From contig CAZUEO010000005.1 of NCBI GenBank assembly GCA_964619675.1, positions 1 to 64,000 on the forward strand: a DNA stretch of 64,000 bases. The letters run 5' to 3'. Of this stretch, positions 36,191 to 44,441 are shown one piece after another. The DNA is from JAPLMW01 sp964619675 (GTDB lineage: Bacteria > Planctomycetota > Phycisphaerae > Sedimentisphaerales > UBA12454). Under the pieces are notes generated by a model, which was given only the letters and a program-made list of their open reading frames with translations, was not told the origin of the DNA and ran no database searches. Positions within the stretch are counted from its first letter, which is position 1. Every line of letters starts with the position of its first letter. The translations under genes were made by a program, and so were the position numbers.

Positions 36191-37285
36191 TTAAGCTGGA
36201 ACACGCTTTTCTGCTGCAAGCGATAAACTTAATTCTTCAACCAGTTTCTCCACAAGCTTTTTTACAGGTATGATTTCATTGCACTTGCCGGCATTTGAGC
36301 CGGCGAATGCGAAAGATTCGTCCATTTTGCCCTTTGCTGCGTTTGCCAGAACCTTCGCTATGCAATATGGAGCCTTTTCAGGCTCACAGGTCCTAAGACA
36401 CTTATAATTGCATTCGAAGGGCACAGTTTTGCCCTGCTTGATTTTCTCCACAAAACTGTTGTTTATAACTCTGCCCGGCAGGCCCACAGGGCTTTTGATG
36501 ATTGTTATATCCCCCGCTTTGGCGTTTAAATAAGCCTGCTTAAAGTTGGGGTGAACATCGCACTCATCCGTACAGACAAAACGCGTTGCCATCTGAACTC
36601 CTGAGACGCCTAATCTAAGGAAACGGGCAATATCTTCGCCGTCGAAAATTCCGCCCGCCGCAATTACTGGTATGATAGGCTCGAAAGAATTGGCTACGAT
36701 AATTACATCCTCGACTATTTGCTCAAGAGTAAGAGCCGTATTTCCCGTTACGCTCTCGTAAGAATACCCTAAATGACCGCCTGCGTGAACGCCTTCCACA
36801 ATCACGGCGTCGGGAAGTTTGTTGAAATGACTTTGCCATCTTCTGCAAATGATTTGAAAAGCTCTCGATGAGGAAATAATCGGAATCAGTTTAATATCTT
36901 TTCCGTTAAGGAATTTCGGCAAGTCCAGCGGCAGACCGGCTCCGGCAATTATCATATCAACGTTTTCTTCAACCGCGGTTTTCACGAGATTTTCATAATC
37001 AGTAAGGGCAACCATTACATTGACACCGATTATCCCCTTGGTAAGGCTTCTGGCCTTTCTGATTTCACCTCTCAAGGACTCGCTGTTAAAAACTAATAAA
37101 TTGGTGCCCTGGAAATCCTCAAACATTCCAATCCCCGTACCGGCAATAATTCCTGCGCATCCGGTGTTTGCAGCAGCAGCAGCAAGTTTTGCCCCCGATA
37201 CCCTGATGCCCATCCCGCCCTGTATTATAGGCGGGTTGATTGTTAAATTACCTATCTTCAAAACCGGTACGCTGTTTGCATACAT
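36191..37285 (-). CDS. Nitronate monooxygenase / FabK-like flavoprotein
   Basis: FMN-dependent TIM-barrel protein of the nitronate monooxygenase/2-nitropropane dioxygenase family. Seen: PPIIQGGMGIRVSGAKLAAA (flavin site), GVNVMVALTDYENLV, DMIIAGAGLPLDLPKF, HAGGHLGY near residue 175, PVIAAGGIFDGEDIARFL and GVQMATRF. The C-terminal region holds a Cys cluster (C-N-Y-K-C-L-R-T-C-E-P-x5-C) seen in the subgroup found in anaerobes, possibly for Fe-S. The ATG at 37283-37285 with GAGG upstream is preferred over a TTG at 37303. The true substrate is uncertain. Confidence 0.82.
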   Translation of the reverse strand: MYANSVPVLKIGNLTINPPIIQGGMGIRVSGAKLAAAAANTGCAGIIAGTGIGMFEDFQGTNLLVFNSESLRGEIRKARSLTKGIIGVNVMVALTDYENLVKTAVEENVDMIIAGAGLPLDLPKFLNGKDIKLIPIISSSRAFQIICRRWQSHFNKLPDAVIVEGVHAGGHLGYSYESVTGNTALTLEQIVEDVIIVANSFEPIIPVIAAGGIFDGEDIARFLRLGVSGVQMATRFVCTDECDVHPNFKQAYLNAKAGDITIIKSPVGLPGRVINNSFVEKIKQGKTVPFECNYKCLRTCEPEKAPYCIAKVLANAAKGKMDESFAFAGSNAGKCNEIIPVKKLVEKLVEELSLSLAAEKRVPA

Positions 37286-37470
37286 AAGTGCCTCATTTAA
37301 CAAAAGTTAGTACTAATAGGAGAAGTGTCGTTAAAGATGGTTGAGTATCGAAGTTTATATTATTGTCAGGCGAATTTGTTTTTCAACGCCCCGTTATGCG
37401 ACAATTCTGATTTAATACATATTACAGACTATAATATTATTATTACGACTTGTAAACAACAAATATTTTT

Positions 37471-38505
37471 TTAACCGCTAAGTTTAAAACCTGCAATTTT
37501 TTCATTGCAGTCGGGGCAATGACCGTTTTTGATTTTGTTTTTCGTCACATAAAAGCCTTTACGTTCAACCAGCAATTGTTGACATTTTGGACAATAAGTA
37601 TTTTCTCCCTTCGTTGTTTGCAGATTGCCGATGTAAATATAGCGCAGGCCTGCTGCCTTTGCGATTATCTCAGCCTTCTGAAGTGTGGACAGCGGCGTTG
37701 GCTGCGAATCGGAGAATTTATACTGCGGCCAGAATCTGCTGATGTGCCAGGGAACATCGGTGCCGCAGGTATTGATGAGAAATTCTGCAATTTTTTTCAG
37801 TTCCTCATCCGAATCGTTCTGTCCCGGCACAACGAGAGTAGTTACTTCCATCCATATCTTTGTGTGGTTGGCGATGTAATCAATCGTTTCAAGCACAGGT
37901 TTTAGTTTTGCCTTGCAGAGATTCTTATAGTAATCTTCGCTGAAGGATTTTAAATCGATATTTATACCGTCGAGCCAGTCTGCCGCAAAATCGATTGCCT
38001 CTTTTGTCATATAGCCGTTTGAAACAAAGACGTTGGCAAGACCTTTCTGTTTTGCAAGTCTGCCGCAGTCGGCCGCAAGCTCCATAAATATCGTCGGCTC
38101 GGTATATGTGTATGCAATGCTCCTGCAGTCCGTTTTTAGTGCAAACTCTACAACCCTCGCAGGCTCAAGCGGCTGTCCCTCGATTTTGCCCTCGTCTTTT
38201 GCTATCTGGCTTATATGCCAGTTCTGGCAGAAGGCGCACTGGAAATTGCAGCCGGGCGCAGCTATGGAAAAACTTTTGCTGCCGGGCTGGAAATGAAAGA
38301 GCGGCTTTTTTTCAATCGGGTCGGGATTGGCTGCGCATAACGAATAATAATTAAGTGAATACAATTTCCCGTCAACGTTTTTGCGAACGCAGCAATGTCC
38401 TAAAGAACCATCGTTTATCAGGCATCGCCAGTTGCAAAGGCCGCACTGCACCTTTTTATCGTCAAGAGGCTGATATAAAACGGCTTCTTTTAATTTGTCC
38501 GCCAT
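37471..38505 (-). CDS. amrS: AmmeMemoRadiSam-system radical SAM enzyme
   Basis: 344-residue radical-SAM protein of the AmrS (PflA-like) family. Seen: an N-terminal Cys-rich stretch CGLCNWRCLINDGSLGHCCVR, the 4Fe-4S motif C-N-F-Q-C-A-F-C-Q-N-W (C-x3-C-x2-C) at about 84-94, YTYTEPTIFMELA, FVSNGYMTKEA, GINIDLKSFSEDYYK, TTLVVPGQNDSDEEL and WHISRFWPQYK, plus a C-terminal zinc-ribbon-like CPKCQQLL...CPDC. The partner Memo and AMMECR1 genes are not in the window. Function unproven. It ends the strand run shared with the FAD oxidoreductase upstream. Confidence 0.88.
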   Translation of the reverse strand: MADKLKEAVLYQPLDDKKVQCGLCNWRCLINDGSLGHCCVRKNVDGKLYSLNYYSLCAANPDPIEKKPLFHFQPGSKSFSIAAPGCNFQCAFCQNWHISQIAKDEGKIEGQPLEPARVVEFALKTDCRSIAYTYTEPTIFMELAADCGRLAKQKGLANVFVSNGYMTKEAIDFAADWLDGINIDLKSFSEDYYKNLCKAKLKPVLETIDYIANHTKIWMEVTTLVVPGQNDSDEELKKIAEFLINTCGTDVPWHISRFWPQYKFSDSQPTPLSTLQKAEIIAKAAGLRYIYIGNLQTTKGENTYCPKCQQLLVERKGFYVTKNKIKNGHCPDCNEKIAGFKLSG

Positions 38506-38512
38506 ACTATTA

Positions 38513-41416
38513 TTATAACAGGCCGCAGGCCTTGGCCAAGATTTTAATCGGGTGTTCGACTTTTTTGCCGGTTATATGTTCAATCTGCATTTTGCAGGTT
38601 GAGCATTCTGTTAAAACGACATCTGCTCCTGATTTTTCTATTTTTTCTGCCAGTTTCCTGCCGATTTGCATTGAAAGCTCGTAATTTTTCTTTTGCATCC
38701 CGAACGTGCCCGCTATCCCGCAGCATCCGCCGTCAAGCTCTTTTACGTCAATCCCCGCAAGCTCTTTTAAAACCTTTATTGACGTGGGTTTATCTCCCAA
38801 TGCAAGAAGATGGCAGGGCGTATGATGAACAAAAACGTTACCGTTTAGCCGTCGCCGGAACGGCGATGAGTCATTCCCGCGTAAGCAGGAATCCAGTTTA
38901 TTTTGGTTCATTAAGTTTTTCAGATATTCAAAAAGCTCATACGTATTTTCCGAAACCATCTTTGCTTCACTGCTATCTATAAAAAACCGCAAATCTTCTT
39001 TAAGACACAAGGCCGCGCTAGGCTCGGAGCAGACAATTTTATAACCCTGCCTTACGGCCTCGGACAGAGATTGAACATTATATTCTAAATCTTTTTTACT
39101 TGTTTTTATGTCGCCGTAAACAATGGCAGGTAGCGGCGCAGGCCTTTGTTTGGGAATAGTTACATCGATATTATTGAATCTTAAAAATTTTATAACGGCA
39201 AAGCCAAGTTCGTGGTCGTTATAATTAACAAAGGTATCCGTAAAATACGCAACCTTATCGACAGGGTTTTGTAATTTAGGCTGCTCTGCTAAATATTTGT
39301 TTGCTTTTCTTATAAAAGTCGAGAAGCCGAATTTCGGCATTTTTCTTCTTTTATCTATGCCTGTTAAAATTTGCATAATCCATCTGGCAGGCGCAAGGCT
39401 CATAAAAATATTGCTCAGCGGCGCAAAAGCAGAGGCGAGCATACTCATATAGCGGTTGGAAGCCAAAATCTTTGCTGTGCGGCTCTTTGTCAATTTCGTG
39501 CGGACTTCCATCATCATTTTTGGAACATCCACACCCGAAGGGCAATCAATCACGCAAGCCCTGCAATTCAGGCAGGTTGCGAGAATTTCTCTGAATTTCT
39601 TCGATTCTAAATCCTGCTCTGTCAGAATTCCCTTTGCCCAGGCGCTGAGCAGATTTGCTCTTGCGCGAGAAGAAAACATCTCATCTCCTGTTGCACGAAA
39701 CACAGGACACATCCGCAAGCCCTCTTCATTACTTCGGCAAACCCCGCAGCCGCTGCATTGAACAAGCTCAAACTTAAATTCGTCAGGCTTAAAATTAAGT
39801 TTTGTCTTTACTCTCTCGTCGATAATTTTATTTTTGCCGCGCAGGTCCTGTGTCATTATATCGGTTCTGTCGCTGATGATTTTGCCCGGGTTGAGAATAT
39901 TCGAAGGGTCAAAGATTTTCTTTATCTGTCTTAAAATTTCATAATATTCATTGCCGAACTGTTTCCTGATAAATGCCGCTCGCACCAGGCCGTCGGCATG
40001 TTCGCCGCTTATCGAGCCGCCCAGCGACCAGGCAAGCGAGAAAACCTCATCGGCTATCTGTGTCATTTTTTTAACATCGTCGGGCTTTGACAAATCCAGA
40101 TAAGGCCTTATATGCAGTTCGCCGTCGCCCGCATGGCCGTAATAGGCCATATCAACTTCGTATTTTCTGCCGATTTTCTCAAGCCCCCTCACATAGTCGG
40201 CCAGCCTCGTATTCTCAACGGAAACATCCTCAACGAAGGCAACAGGCTGTTTCAAGCCCTTTACCCTGCTTAAAAGCGGCACCGCATCCTTTCGGCATTT
40301 CCACAACCTCTTTTGCACGGCAGGCTCGAAGATGGTTGTCTTGTTGAACGCAAGAGAACTGACCGCCAAAATAGTTTTTCCAATTTTGTCTTTAACTTCC
40401 GGCACCGTCTGGCCTGAATGCTCGACAAGCAGACTTGCAGCCGAGACAGGATTGAGAATATTGCGATACTGCTCGAAGGCGTCTCTTGCGATTTTAATCA
40501 GTCTGCTGTCCATCAGCTCGCAGGCGTCGGCGCCGCAATTGACAATCAGCGGCACTGCTTTAGCCGTTTTCTCAAGCGAATCGAATTCAAACTGCACTAC
40601 TGCTTTGACCTGCTCCGCATCAACCGTCCGCAGCGTAATTTCAGTAAAAACCGCCAGTGTGCCTTCAGAACCTGCGAGAAGTTTGGCCATATCAATTTTG
40701 TTGCCCTGAACAATCTCTGCGATATTGTATCCGCTGTGGCTGCGTTTTGTTTTCGGCTGAGCCTTTTCAATAATCGAAGCATTTGAATTCAGCAGTTCAA
40801 AACATTTTTGCGAAATGGTTAGCCCCAACCCCTGTGGTCGGGAGTTTAGCTCAACATTATTTACAAATTCAGCAGCCGTACCGTCCGCAAGAACCGCCTT
40901 TATTTTTTCAACATACTGGGCGATGTAACCATATTTTAGTGAGTGTGAACCGGTAGCGTTATTTGCGACAACGCCGCCTGCTGTAGCGCGGTTGCTGCTT
41001 GACGGGTCCGGCCCGATTTTTTTGCCGAACTTCGCAAGGAAACTATTAACCTCGTCAAGCACAACGCCCGGCTGGCAGACTACAGTGCTTACATCGGTGC
41101 TTGCGCCGATAATCTTGTTCATATAGCGGGTCGTATCGAGCATAATGCCGCTCGTTAGCGACTCTCCCGCAAGGCCGCTGCCCGCCCCGCGAGCAACGAC
41201 AGGTATATTATTGCGATAAGCGTATCTTACAACAATAGCAACGTCGTCTTCATTTTTGGGCGCAACGACGCAAAGCGGGATTATCTGGTAAATGCTCGCA
41301 TCGGTGCTGAACGCCGCGCGCGTAAAAATATCAGCCAAACAATCGCCCGCTATCAATTGCGAAATTTCTTTGGCAATCTGCTGCGGTGCTGAAGAACTTT
41401 TGACAGGTCTGTTCAT
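38513..41416 (-). CDS. GlcD-type FAD-linked oxidoreductase fused to Fe-S/CCG domain
   Basis: About 967 aa. The N-terminal half is a PCMH/VAO FAD domain (VVARGAGSGLAGESLTSGIML; GPDPSSSNRATAGGVVANNATGS) plus a GlcD-type C-terminal domain ending FDPSNILNPGKI. A dicluster ferredoxin follows (C-S-G-C-G-V-C-x7-C-P and C-L-N-C-R-A-C-x3-C-P), then a GlpC-like CCG domain (HHTPCHLLAL; LDGGCCGIAGTFG). This is the layout of YdiJ/D-2-hydroxyacid dehydrogenases such as D-lactate dehydrogenase; the exact substrate is not readable. About residues 837-856 are an in-frame repeat insertion. The ATG at 41416 is chosen; another at 41443 overlaps the HNH gene. Confidence 0.88.
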   Translation of the reverse strand: MNRPVKSSSAPQQIAKEISQLIAGDCLADIFTRAAFSTDASIYQIIPLCVVAPKNEDDVAIVVRYAYRNNIPVVARGAGSGLAGESLTSGIMLDTTRYMNKIIGASTDVSTVVCQPGVVLDEVNSFLAKFGKKIGPDPSSSNRATAGGVVANNATGSHSLKYGYIAQYVEKIKAVLADGTAAEFVNNVELNSRPQGLGLTISQKCFELLNSNASIIEKAQPKTKRSHSGYNIAEIVQGNKIDMAKLLAGSEGTLAVFTEITLRTVDAEQVKAVVQFEFDSLEKTAKAVPLIVNCGADACELMDSRLIKIARDAFEQYRNILNPVSAASLLVEHSGQTVPEVKDKIGKTILAVSSLAFNKTTIFEPAVQKRLWKCRKDAVPLLSRVKGLKQPVAFVEDVSVENTRLADYVRGLEKIGRKYEVDMAYYGHAGDGELHIRPYLDLSKPDDVKKMTQIADEVFSLAWSLGGSISGEHADGLVRAAFIRKQFGNEYYEILRQIKKIFDPSNILNPGKIISDRTDIMTQDLRGKNKIIDERVKTKLNFKPDEFKFELVQCSGCGVCRSNEEGLRMCPVFRATGDEMFSSRARANLLSAWAKGILTEQDLESKKFREILATCLNCRACVIDCPSGVDVPKMMMEVRTKLTKSRTAKILASNRYMSMLASAFAPLSNIFMSLAPARWIMQILTGIDKRRKMPKFGFSTFIRKANKYLAEQPKLQNPVDKVAYFTDTFVNYNDHELGFAVIKFLRFNNIDVTIPKQRPAPLPAIVYGDIKTSKKDLEYNVQSLSEAVRQGYKIVCSEPSAALCLKEDLRFFIDSSEAKMVSENTYELFEYLKNLMNQNKLDSCLRGNDSSPFRRRLNGNVFVHHTPCHLLALGDKPTSIKVLKELAGIDVKELDGGCCGIAGTFGMQKKNYELSMQIGRKLAEKIEKSGADVVLTECSTCKMQIEHITGKKVEHPIKILAKACGLL
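38848..38905. repeat. Dispersed palindromic repeat inside the FAD oxidoreductase gene
   Basis: Contains GTCATTCCCGCGTAAGCAGG-AATCCAG, an ATTCCC-loop-GGAAT palindrome, preceded by a CGCCGGAACGGCG hairpin. In frame it encodes K-L-D-S-C-L-R-G-N-D-S-S-P-F-R-R-R-L-N-G, a recognisable repeat-derived peptide, between the helical region and the conserved HHTPCH motif. Confidence 0.7.
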
Positions 41417-41426
41417 TTGACTTTCA

Positions 41427-42077
41427 TTATAGTTTATTTTCATTATTTTGTCTATGCCTGCGGCGCGGCTTTTCTGCCCTGCTTCTCAAATCCTCCTGCA
41501 GCAGATAGCTTCTGAATGGCTCATTTTTGAAACACGGGAAGTTCAGCGGCGCGTATTCTTCTTCCTGCTGCTGCAGCACAAATTTATCGCGTGCCATAGC
41601 CGCGACGATTCGGTTATGCGGGCTGTCAGGCAGTTGGAATGATAATTGTTTGCCGCCGCTTAGCTGATATGTTGCCTGGCAGTATTTTCCACACTTCCTG
41701 TTCTTTAGGCAGACACCGATAAATCCTGTTCCGTTTTTGCATTTCTTATTCAGGTTATTTTGTCTTTTGGTTACAATCCGCAGATTTTCTCTTCGGTTAT
41801 CAAGCGGGTCTCTGTTCCTGTGGTCGACGAGCTGGCCTTCTTTGGCATTCATTACGAACCGTGAAAGCCGCAGGTGCCTTTGTGGCGGTTTATCTCCGAC
41901 GATAATTACCGGATAGCCTTCGCTTGCGATTTGGATTGTCTTGATATCGCCGTTGTATTTTCTGTAAGGCGGTTCGTGTCGGGTGCTGAAAATTTTGTAA
42001 TAGATATCCGCATCGACTTTTACGAGTCGGCCTCTGACTTTGAACATCAGGTAATCGATTTTGCATTTAGTTGCCAT
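41427..42077 (-). CDS. HNH endonuclease (homing-type, AP2-like C-terminal part)
   Basis: 216 aa from the ATG at 42077, which has GGAGAGAAC upstream. The core is an HNH_3-type motif: V-D-H-R-N-R-D-P-L-D-N-R-R-E-N-L-R-I-V-T, followed by the usual N-N-x-N-K-K tail and an AP2-like strand region (TGFIGVCLKNRKCGKYCQATYQ). The N-terminal part carries Y-x-K-Y-N-G and a HLRLSRFVM segment typical of stand-alone HNH nucleases of phages and mobile introns. The C-terminus is basic. No intron or inserted target is visible around it, so it is likely a free-standing selfish element. Overlaps the alternative start of the FAD gene. Confidence 0.8.
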   Translation of the reverse strand: MATKCKIDYLMFKVRGRLVKVDADIYYKIFSTRHEPPYRKYNGDIKTIQIASEGYPVIIVGDKPPQRHLRLSRFVMNAKEGQLVDHRNRDPLDNRRENLRIVTKRQNNLNKKCKNGTGFIGVCLKNRKCGKYCQATYQLSGGKQLSFQLPDSPHNRIVAAMARDKFVLQQQEEEYAPLNFPCFKNEPFRSYLLQEDLRSRAEKPRRRHRQNNENKL

Positions 42078-42200
42078 ACGTTCTCTCCAAATGTCGAATT
42101 CAAAAAATTTTAAATATTGAATTTTACATCTTAAATTAGTTATTTGCTTGCCAAATAACACAGCTATTTTACTATATTATCTAACAAAAGTCAAGGGAAA

Positions 42201-42229
42201 ATGATACTTTTTTTTAAAAAAAGTGTCAT
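42201..42229. terminator. A/T-rich inverted repeat
   Basis: ATGATACTTTTTTT and AAAAAAAGTGTCAT around one T; 14-base arms with one mismatch. Its poly-T arm on either strand suits termination between mlaF and the HNH gene. Confidence 0.45.
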
Positions 42230-42388
42230 CCCGAGCGCGGTCAAAGGGTCTATATTCCTCTAAAAATGCGGATTTACATAGTTTGCCAGCCGCCAAAGGC
42301 ATTGCATCATAGCGTAGGTGAGAAAATCCGGGTAATCTGTGTTTAAGAGTTAATACGCAACCGTCTTACGTCATACGAAACGAGCAGC

Positions 42389-42422
42389 GCCCGTCTCGAC
42401 GCGGTGTCGAGCCGCGGCGGGC
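42389..42422. repeat. GC-rich hairpin downstream of mlaF
   Basis: GCCCG-TCTCGAC-loop-GTCGAG-CCGCGG-CGGGC: outer GCCCG/CGGGC and inner CTCGAC/GTCGAG stems. It lies 27 bp after the mlaF stop and could act as a terminator or as another palindromic repeat. Confidence 0.5.
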
Positions 42423-42448
42423 AACCGCGACCTTTTGACGATTTCCCC

Positions 42449-43300
42449 TTATTTTTTACCGTCGTCCCTTATATCTTCGAATGAAACCTGCAGTCCCTGC
42501 AGGTCTGTTACGCTTATTTCTCCTTTGATAAACTGCCGAACAGCGGGCAGTGTGCTGTTTTTGATTGTTTCTGCGTTGCCGTCAACGATTACTTTGCCGT
42601 TATGCAGCATTATAATCCGGTCTGCTATCTTATATGCGCTGTTCATATCGTGTGTAACCACTATGGTTGTAACGCCGAGCTCTTTTCTCAGTTTCAAAAT
42701 CAGTTCGTTAATAATATCCGCTCTTACAGGGTCAAGTCCCGTTGTCGGCTCATCGTAGAGGATAACTTCCGGATTCAGTGCGATTGCCCTTGCAAGTGCG
42801 ACCCTTTTTTTCTGTCCGCCGGAGAGCCTTGCCGGATAATAATTTTGAAAGCCGTCCATTCCCATCATTGCAAGCTTGGTCCTGACAATCTCGTCGAGCT
42901 TTTTATGGTCTTTGATATGCTGCTGCTGCTCGACCGGGAAGATGATATTTTCATAAACGGTCATACTGTCGAACAGTGCCCCGCTTTGGAACAGAAAGCC
43001 CATCTGCGTGCGGATATCGCCGAGTTTGCTCTCAGGCAGGTTATCGATTCGCTGACCGTGAAAATAGACTTCCCCTGAGCCAGGCCGCAGTAGTACTATT
43101 ATATGTTTTATGAGTACGGTTTTTCCGCATCCGCTTGGCCCGATTATAGCGGTAGTCTTGCCCTTTTCGAAGGCAAGCGAGATATCGTTAAGCACGACAT
43201 TTTTTCCGAACCTTTTGACAAGGTTTTTAAGAACGATTATTCTATCGCCTGACCGCCTTTGGCGGACCTCGCTTTGAGCGGGTTTTATTTCCTTTTCCAT
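42449..43300 (-). CDS. mlaF: Mla-type ABC transporter ATP-binding protein
   Basis: Nucleotide-binding subunit of the phospholipid transporter that maintains outer-membrane asymmetry, with the MlaE permease. 283 aa: Walker A IIGPSGCGKTVLIKHI, Q-loop GFLFQSGALFDSMTVYENI, signature LSGGQKKRVALARAI, Walker B VILYDEPTTGLDPVRAD and switch THDMNSAYKI. Residues about 8-18 (PAQSEVRQRRS) come from a CCGCCAAAGGCGG palindrome and replace the normal short N-terminus. AAATAAGG precedes the ATG. Its permease mlaE is 6.8 kb upstream, separated by the restriction island; the BRO-N gene ends only 12 bp before it. Confidence 0.92.
   Translation of the reverse strand: MEKEIKPAQSEVRQRRSGDRIIVLKNLVKRFGKNVVLNDISLAFEKGKTTAIIGPSGCGKTVLIKHIIVLLRPGSGEVYFHGQRIDNLPESKLGDIRTQMGFLFQSGALFDSMTVYENIIFPVEQQQHIKDHKKLDEIVRTKLAMMGMDGFQNYYPARLSGGQKKRVALARAIALNPEVILYDEPTTGLDPVRADIINELILKLRKELGVTTIVVTHDMNSAYKIADRIIMLHNGKVIVDGNAETIKNSTLPAVRQFIKGEISVTDLQGLQVSFEDIRDDGKK
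43246..43282. repeat. GC-rich palindrome at the 5' end of mlaF
   Basis: Reverse strand reads CCCGCTCAAAGCGAGGTC, then CCGCCAAAGGCGG, then TCAGGCG. It resembles the lpxB insert (CCCGCCAAAGGCGAG...), so the two are likely the same repeat family. In frame at residues 7-18. Confidence 0.5.
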
Positions 43301-43312
43301 TTCAACCTTATT

Positions 43313-44143
43313 TTATTTATTGCCTTTAAAAAGTTTTTTGTTTTCAGGCCGCTGCAGATAGTTTTGTCTCGAAATTACTCTTTTACTGGACTTTGATTCA
43401 AGGTCTTTGCGTGCCTTTCCTGCAACATCGCCTCCTTCGACAGCGGCTTGCTTATTTTCGTCAAATCTCTGTGCATCGCGATTTCTGGTTATTTCTGTTG
43501 TGGCCGCCTCACCAAGCATAGAAAAAATTAGCTCGAGGTCTGTCATATGATCTCGCAGATTTTCGCGGTCAAGTCCTTTAAGTTTCTTATATTCGCCTGG
43601 CGTTAAACCAAAAGCCGCTTTCGATATTTCCGCGGTTAATATCCCATATTCTGTTTGTTCCTTAACGCCCCGGGTCTTCCATTCGTCGGTAAGTTCTTCC
43701 CGAACAGCTATCCCCCGCATACGTTTTTCTATCCAGTTATCGGAGTATCCCTTGGCCTTGTAAAGTGCGCGGGTTCTTTTTGTCGCCAGTTCCGGGTCTT
43801 CAATTTCCCGGATGCGTTCATAACCGACCCTTGCCAGCCAGCGTTTAAAAGGCTCTGCTTTGGGGCTTGGTATTGACTGAATTATGCGGAAAATACCTTC
43901 CGTATCGGCACAATTTACCTTCTGTGGGCCGCCGTCGGTATCTATCAAAAGGGTATGTACAAATTGTACCCATCCTTTGGATAGCTGTGGGTCTCGTTTC
44001 CGCATTTTATTGATGTATTGTTTTGGGTCATTGGAATCAGTCAGCGCAAAAACGACATCTTCGACAACGAACCACCATTCGTCTTTATGAATAGTTTTTC
44101 TTATTTCCTTGCCTTTGAATACTGCTATTTTTGTCGTTTCCAT
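43313..44143 (-). CDS. BRO-N/DinD-like protein
   Basis: 276 aa. The N-terminus is a BRO-N type domain: VFKGKEIRKTIHKDEWWFVVEDVVFAL...DPKQYINKMRKRDPQLSKGW, then N-C-A-D-T-E-G-I-F-R-I-I-Q-S and PFKRWLARVGYERI. The middle and C-terminal parts (GYSDNWIEKRMRGIAVREELTDEWKTRG, TEYGILTAEISKAAFG) match the DinD/DNA-damage-inducible D extension. Such genes are carried by phages and genomic islands and often sit next to restriction systems. Role is unknown; DNA binding by BRO-N is established for the viral family. Its leader (44138-44169) is nearly identical to the mlaF leader at its own 3' end. Confidence 0.82.
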   Translation of the reverse strand: METTKIAVFKGKEIRKTIHKDEWWFVVEDVVFALTDSNDPKQYINKMRKRDPQLSKGWVQFVHTLLIDTDGGPQKVNCADTEGIFRIIQSIPSPKAEPFKRWLARVGYERIREIEDPELATKRTRALYKAKGYSDNWIEKRMRGIAVREELTDEWKTRGVKEQTEYGILTAEISKAAFGLTPGEYKKLKGLDRENLRDHMTDLELIFSMLGEAATTEITRNRDAQRFDENKQAAVEGGDVAGKARKDLESKSSKRVISRQNYLQRPENKKLFKGNK

Positions 44144-44441
44144 TTTGACCTTATTTTATAATTTATTCCCCTCGTCCGCAACAGTTCTTTTCGTGGTTAG
44201 CCCTGCCAACACTTTGGCGGGGTTTGTCATTTTTTTACGTATTTTGGATGCAGTTGCTGCCTTCGGTTCGGTAATCAATTGTTCCCCTGCCCCGTGAGAT
44301 GCCGCTTCGGCTATCTCATCGGGGTCATCGCAGCCCTCGGCAGCAACTATAATTCTTGCGACAGTTTACCCCGACAGTTTATCCCTGCAAAAGCAGGGAA
44401 AGGTAGGGGCCATTTGCTTTGCTCCTATTTATTTATCTTTG
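44144..44441. repeat. Repeat-filled spacer between res and the BRO-N gene
   Basis: About 300 bp, no gene. Holds GCCCTGCCAACACTTTGGCGGGG-like strings (compare the spacer at 1350), hairpin copy 2 (44290-44324) and GCAAAAGCAGGGAAAGGTAGGG. Confidence 0.45.
44290..44324. repeat. Palindromic hairpin repeat, copy 2
   Basis: CCCCGTGAGAT-GCCG-CTT-CGGC-TATCTCATCGGGG: outer CCCC/GGGG and TGAGAT/ATCTCA stems around an inner GCCG/CGGC hairpin. Base changes relative to copy 3 keep the pairing. Confidence 0.65.

Larger units (their letters stand above)
42078..42448. other. Spacer between HNH gene and mlaF with hairpins and repeat phrases
   Basis: About 370 bp with no gene. It holds a long A/T palindrome (42201-42229), a GTCATCCCGAGCGCGGTC...GGGTCT repeat phrase (42227-42251), a GGGTAATCTGTGT phrase and a GC-rich hairpin (42389-42422). 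Confidence 0.5.
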
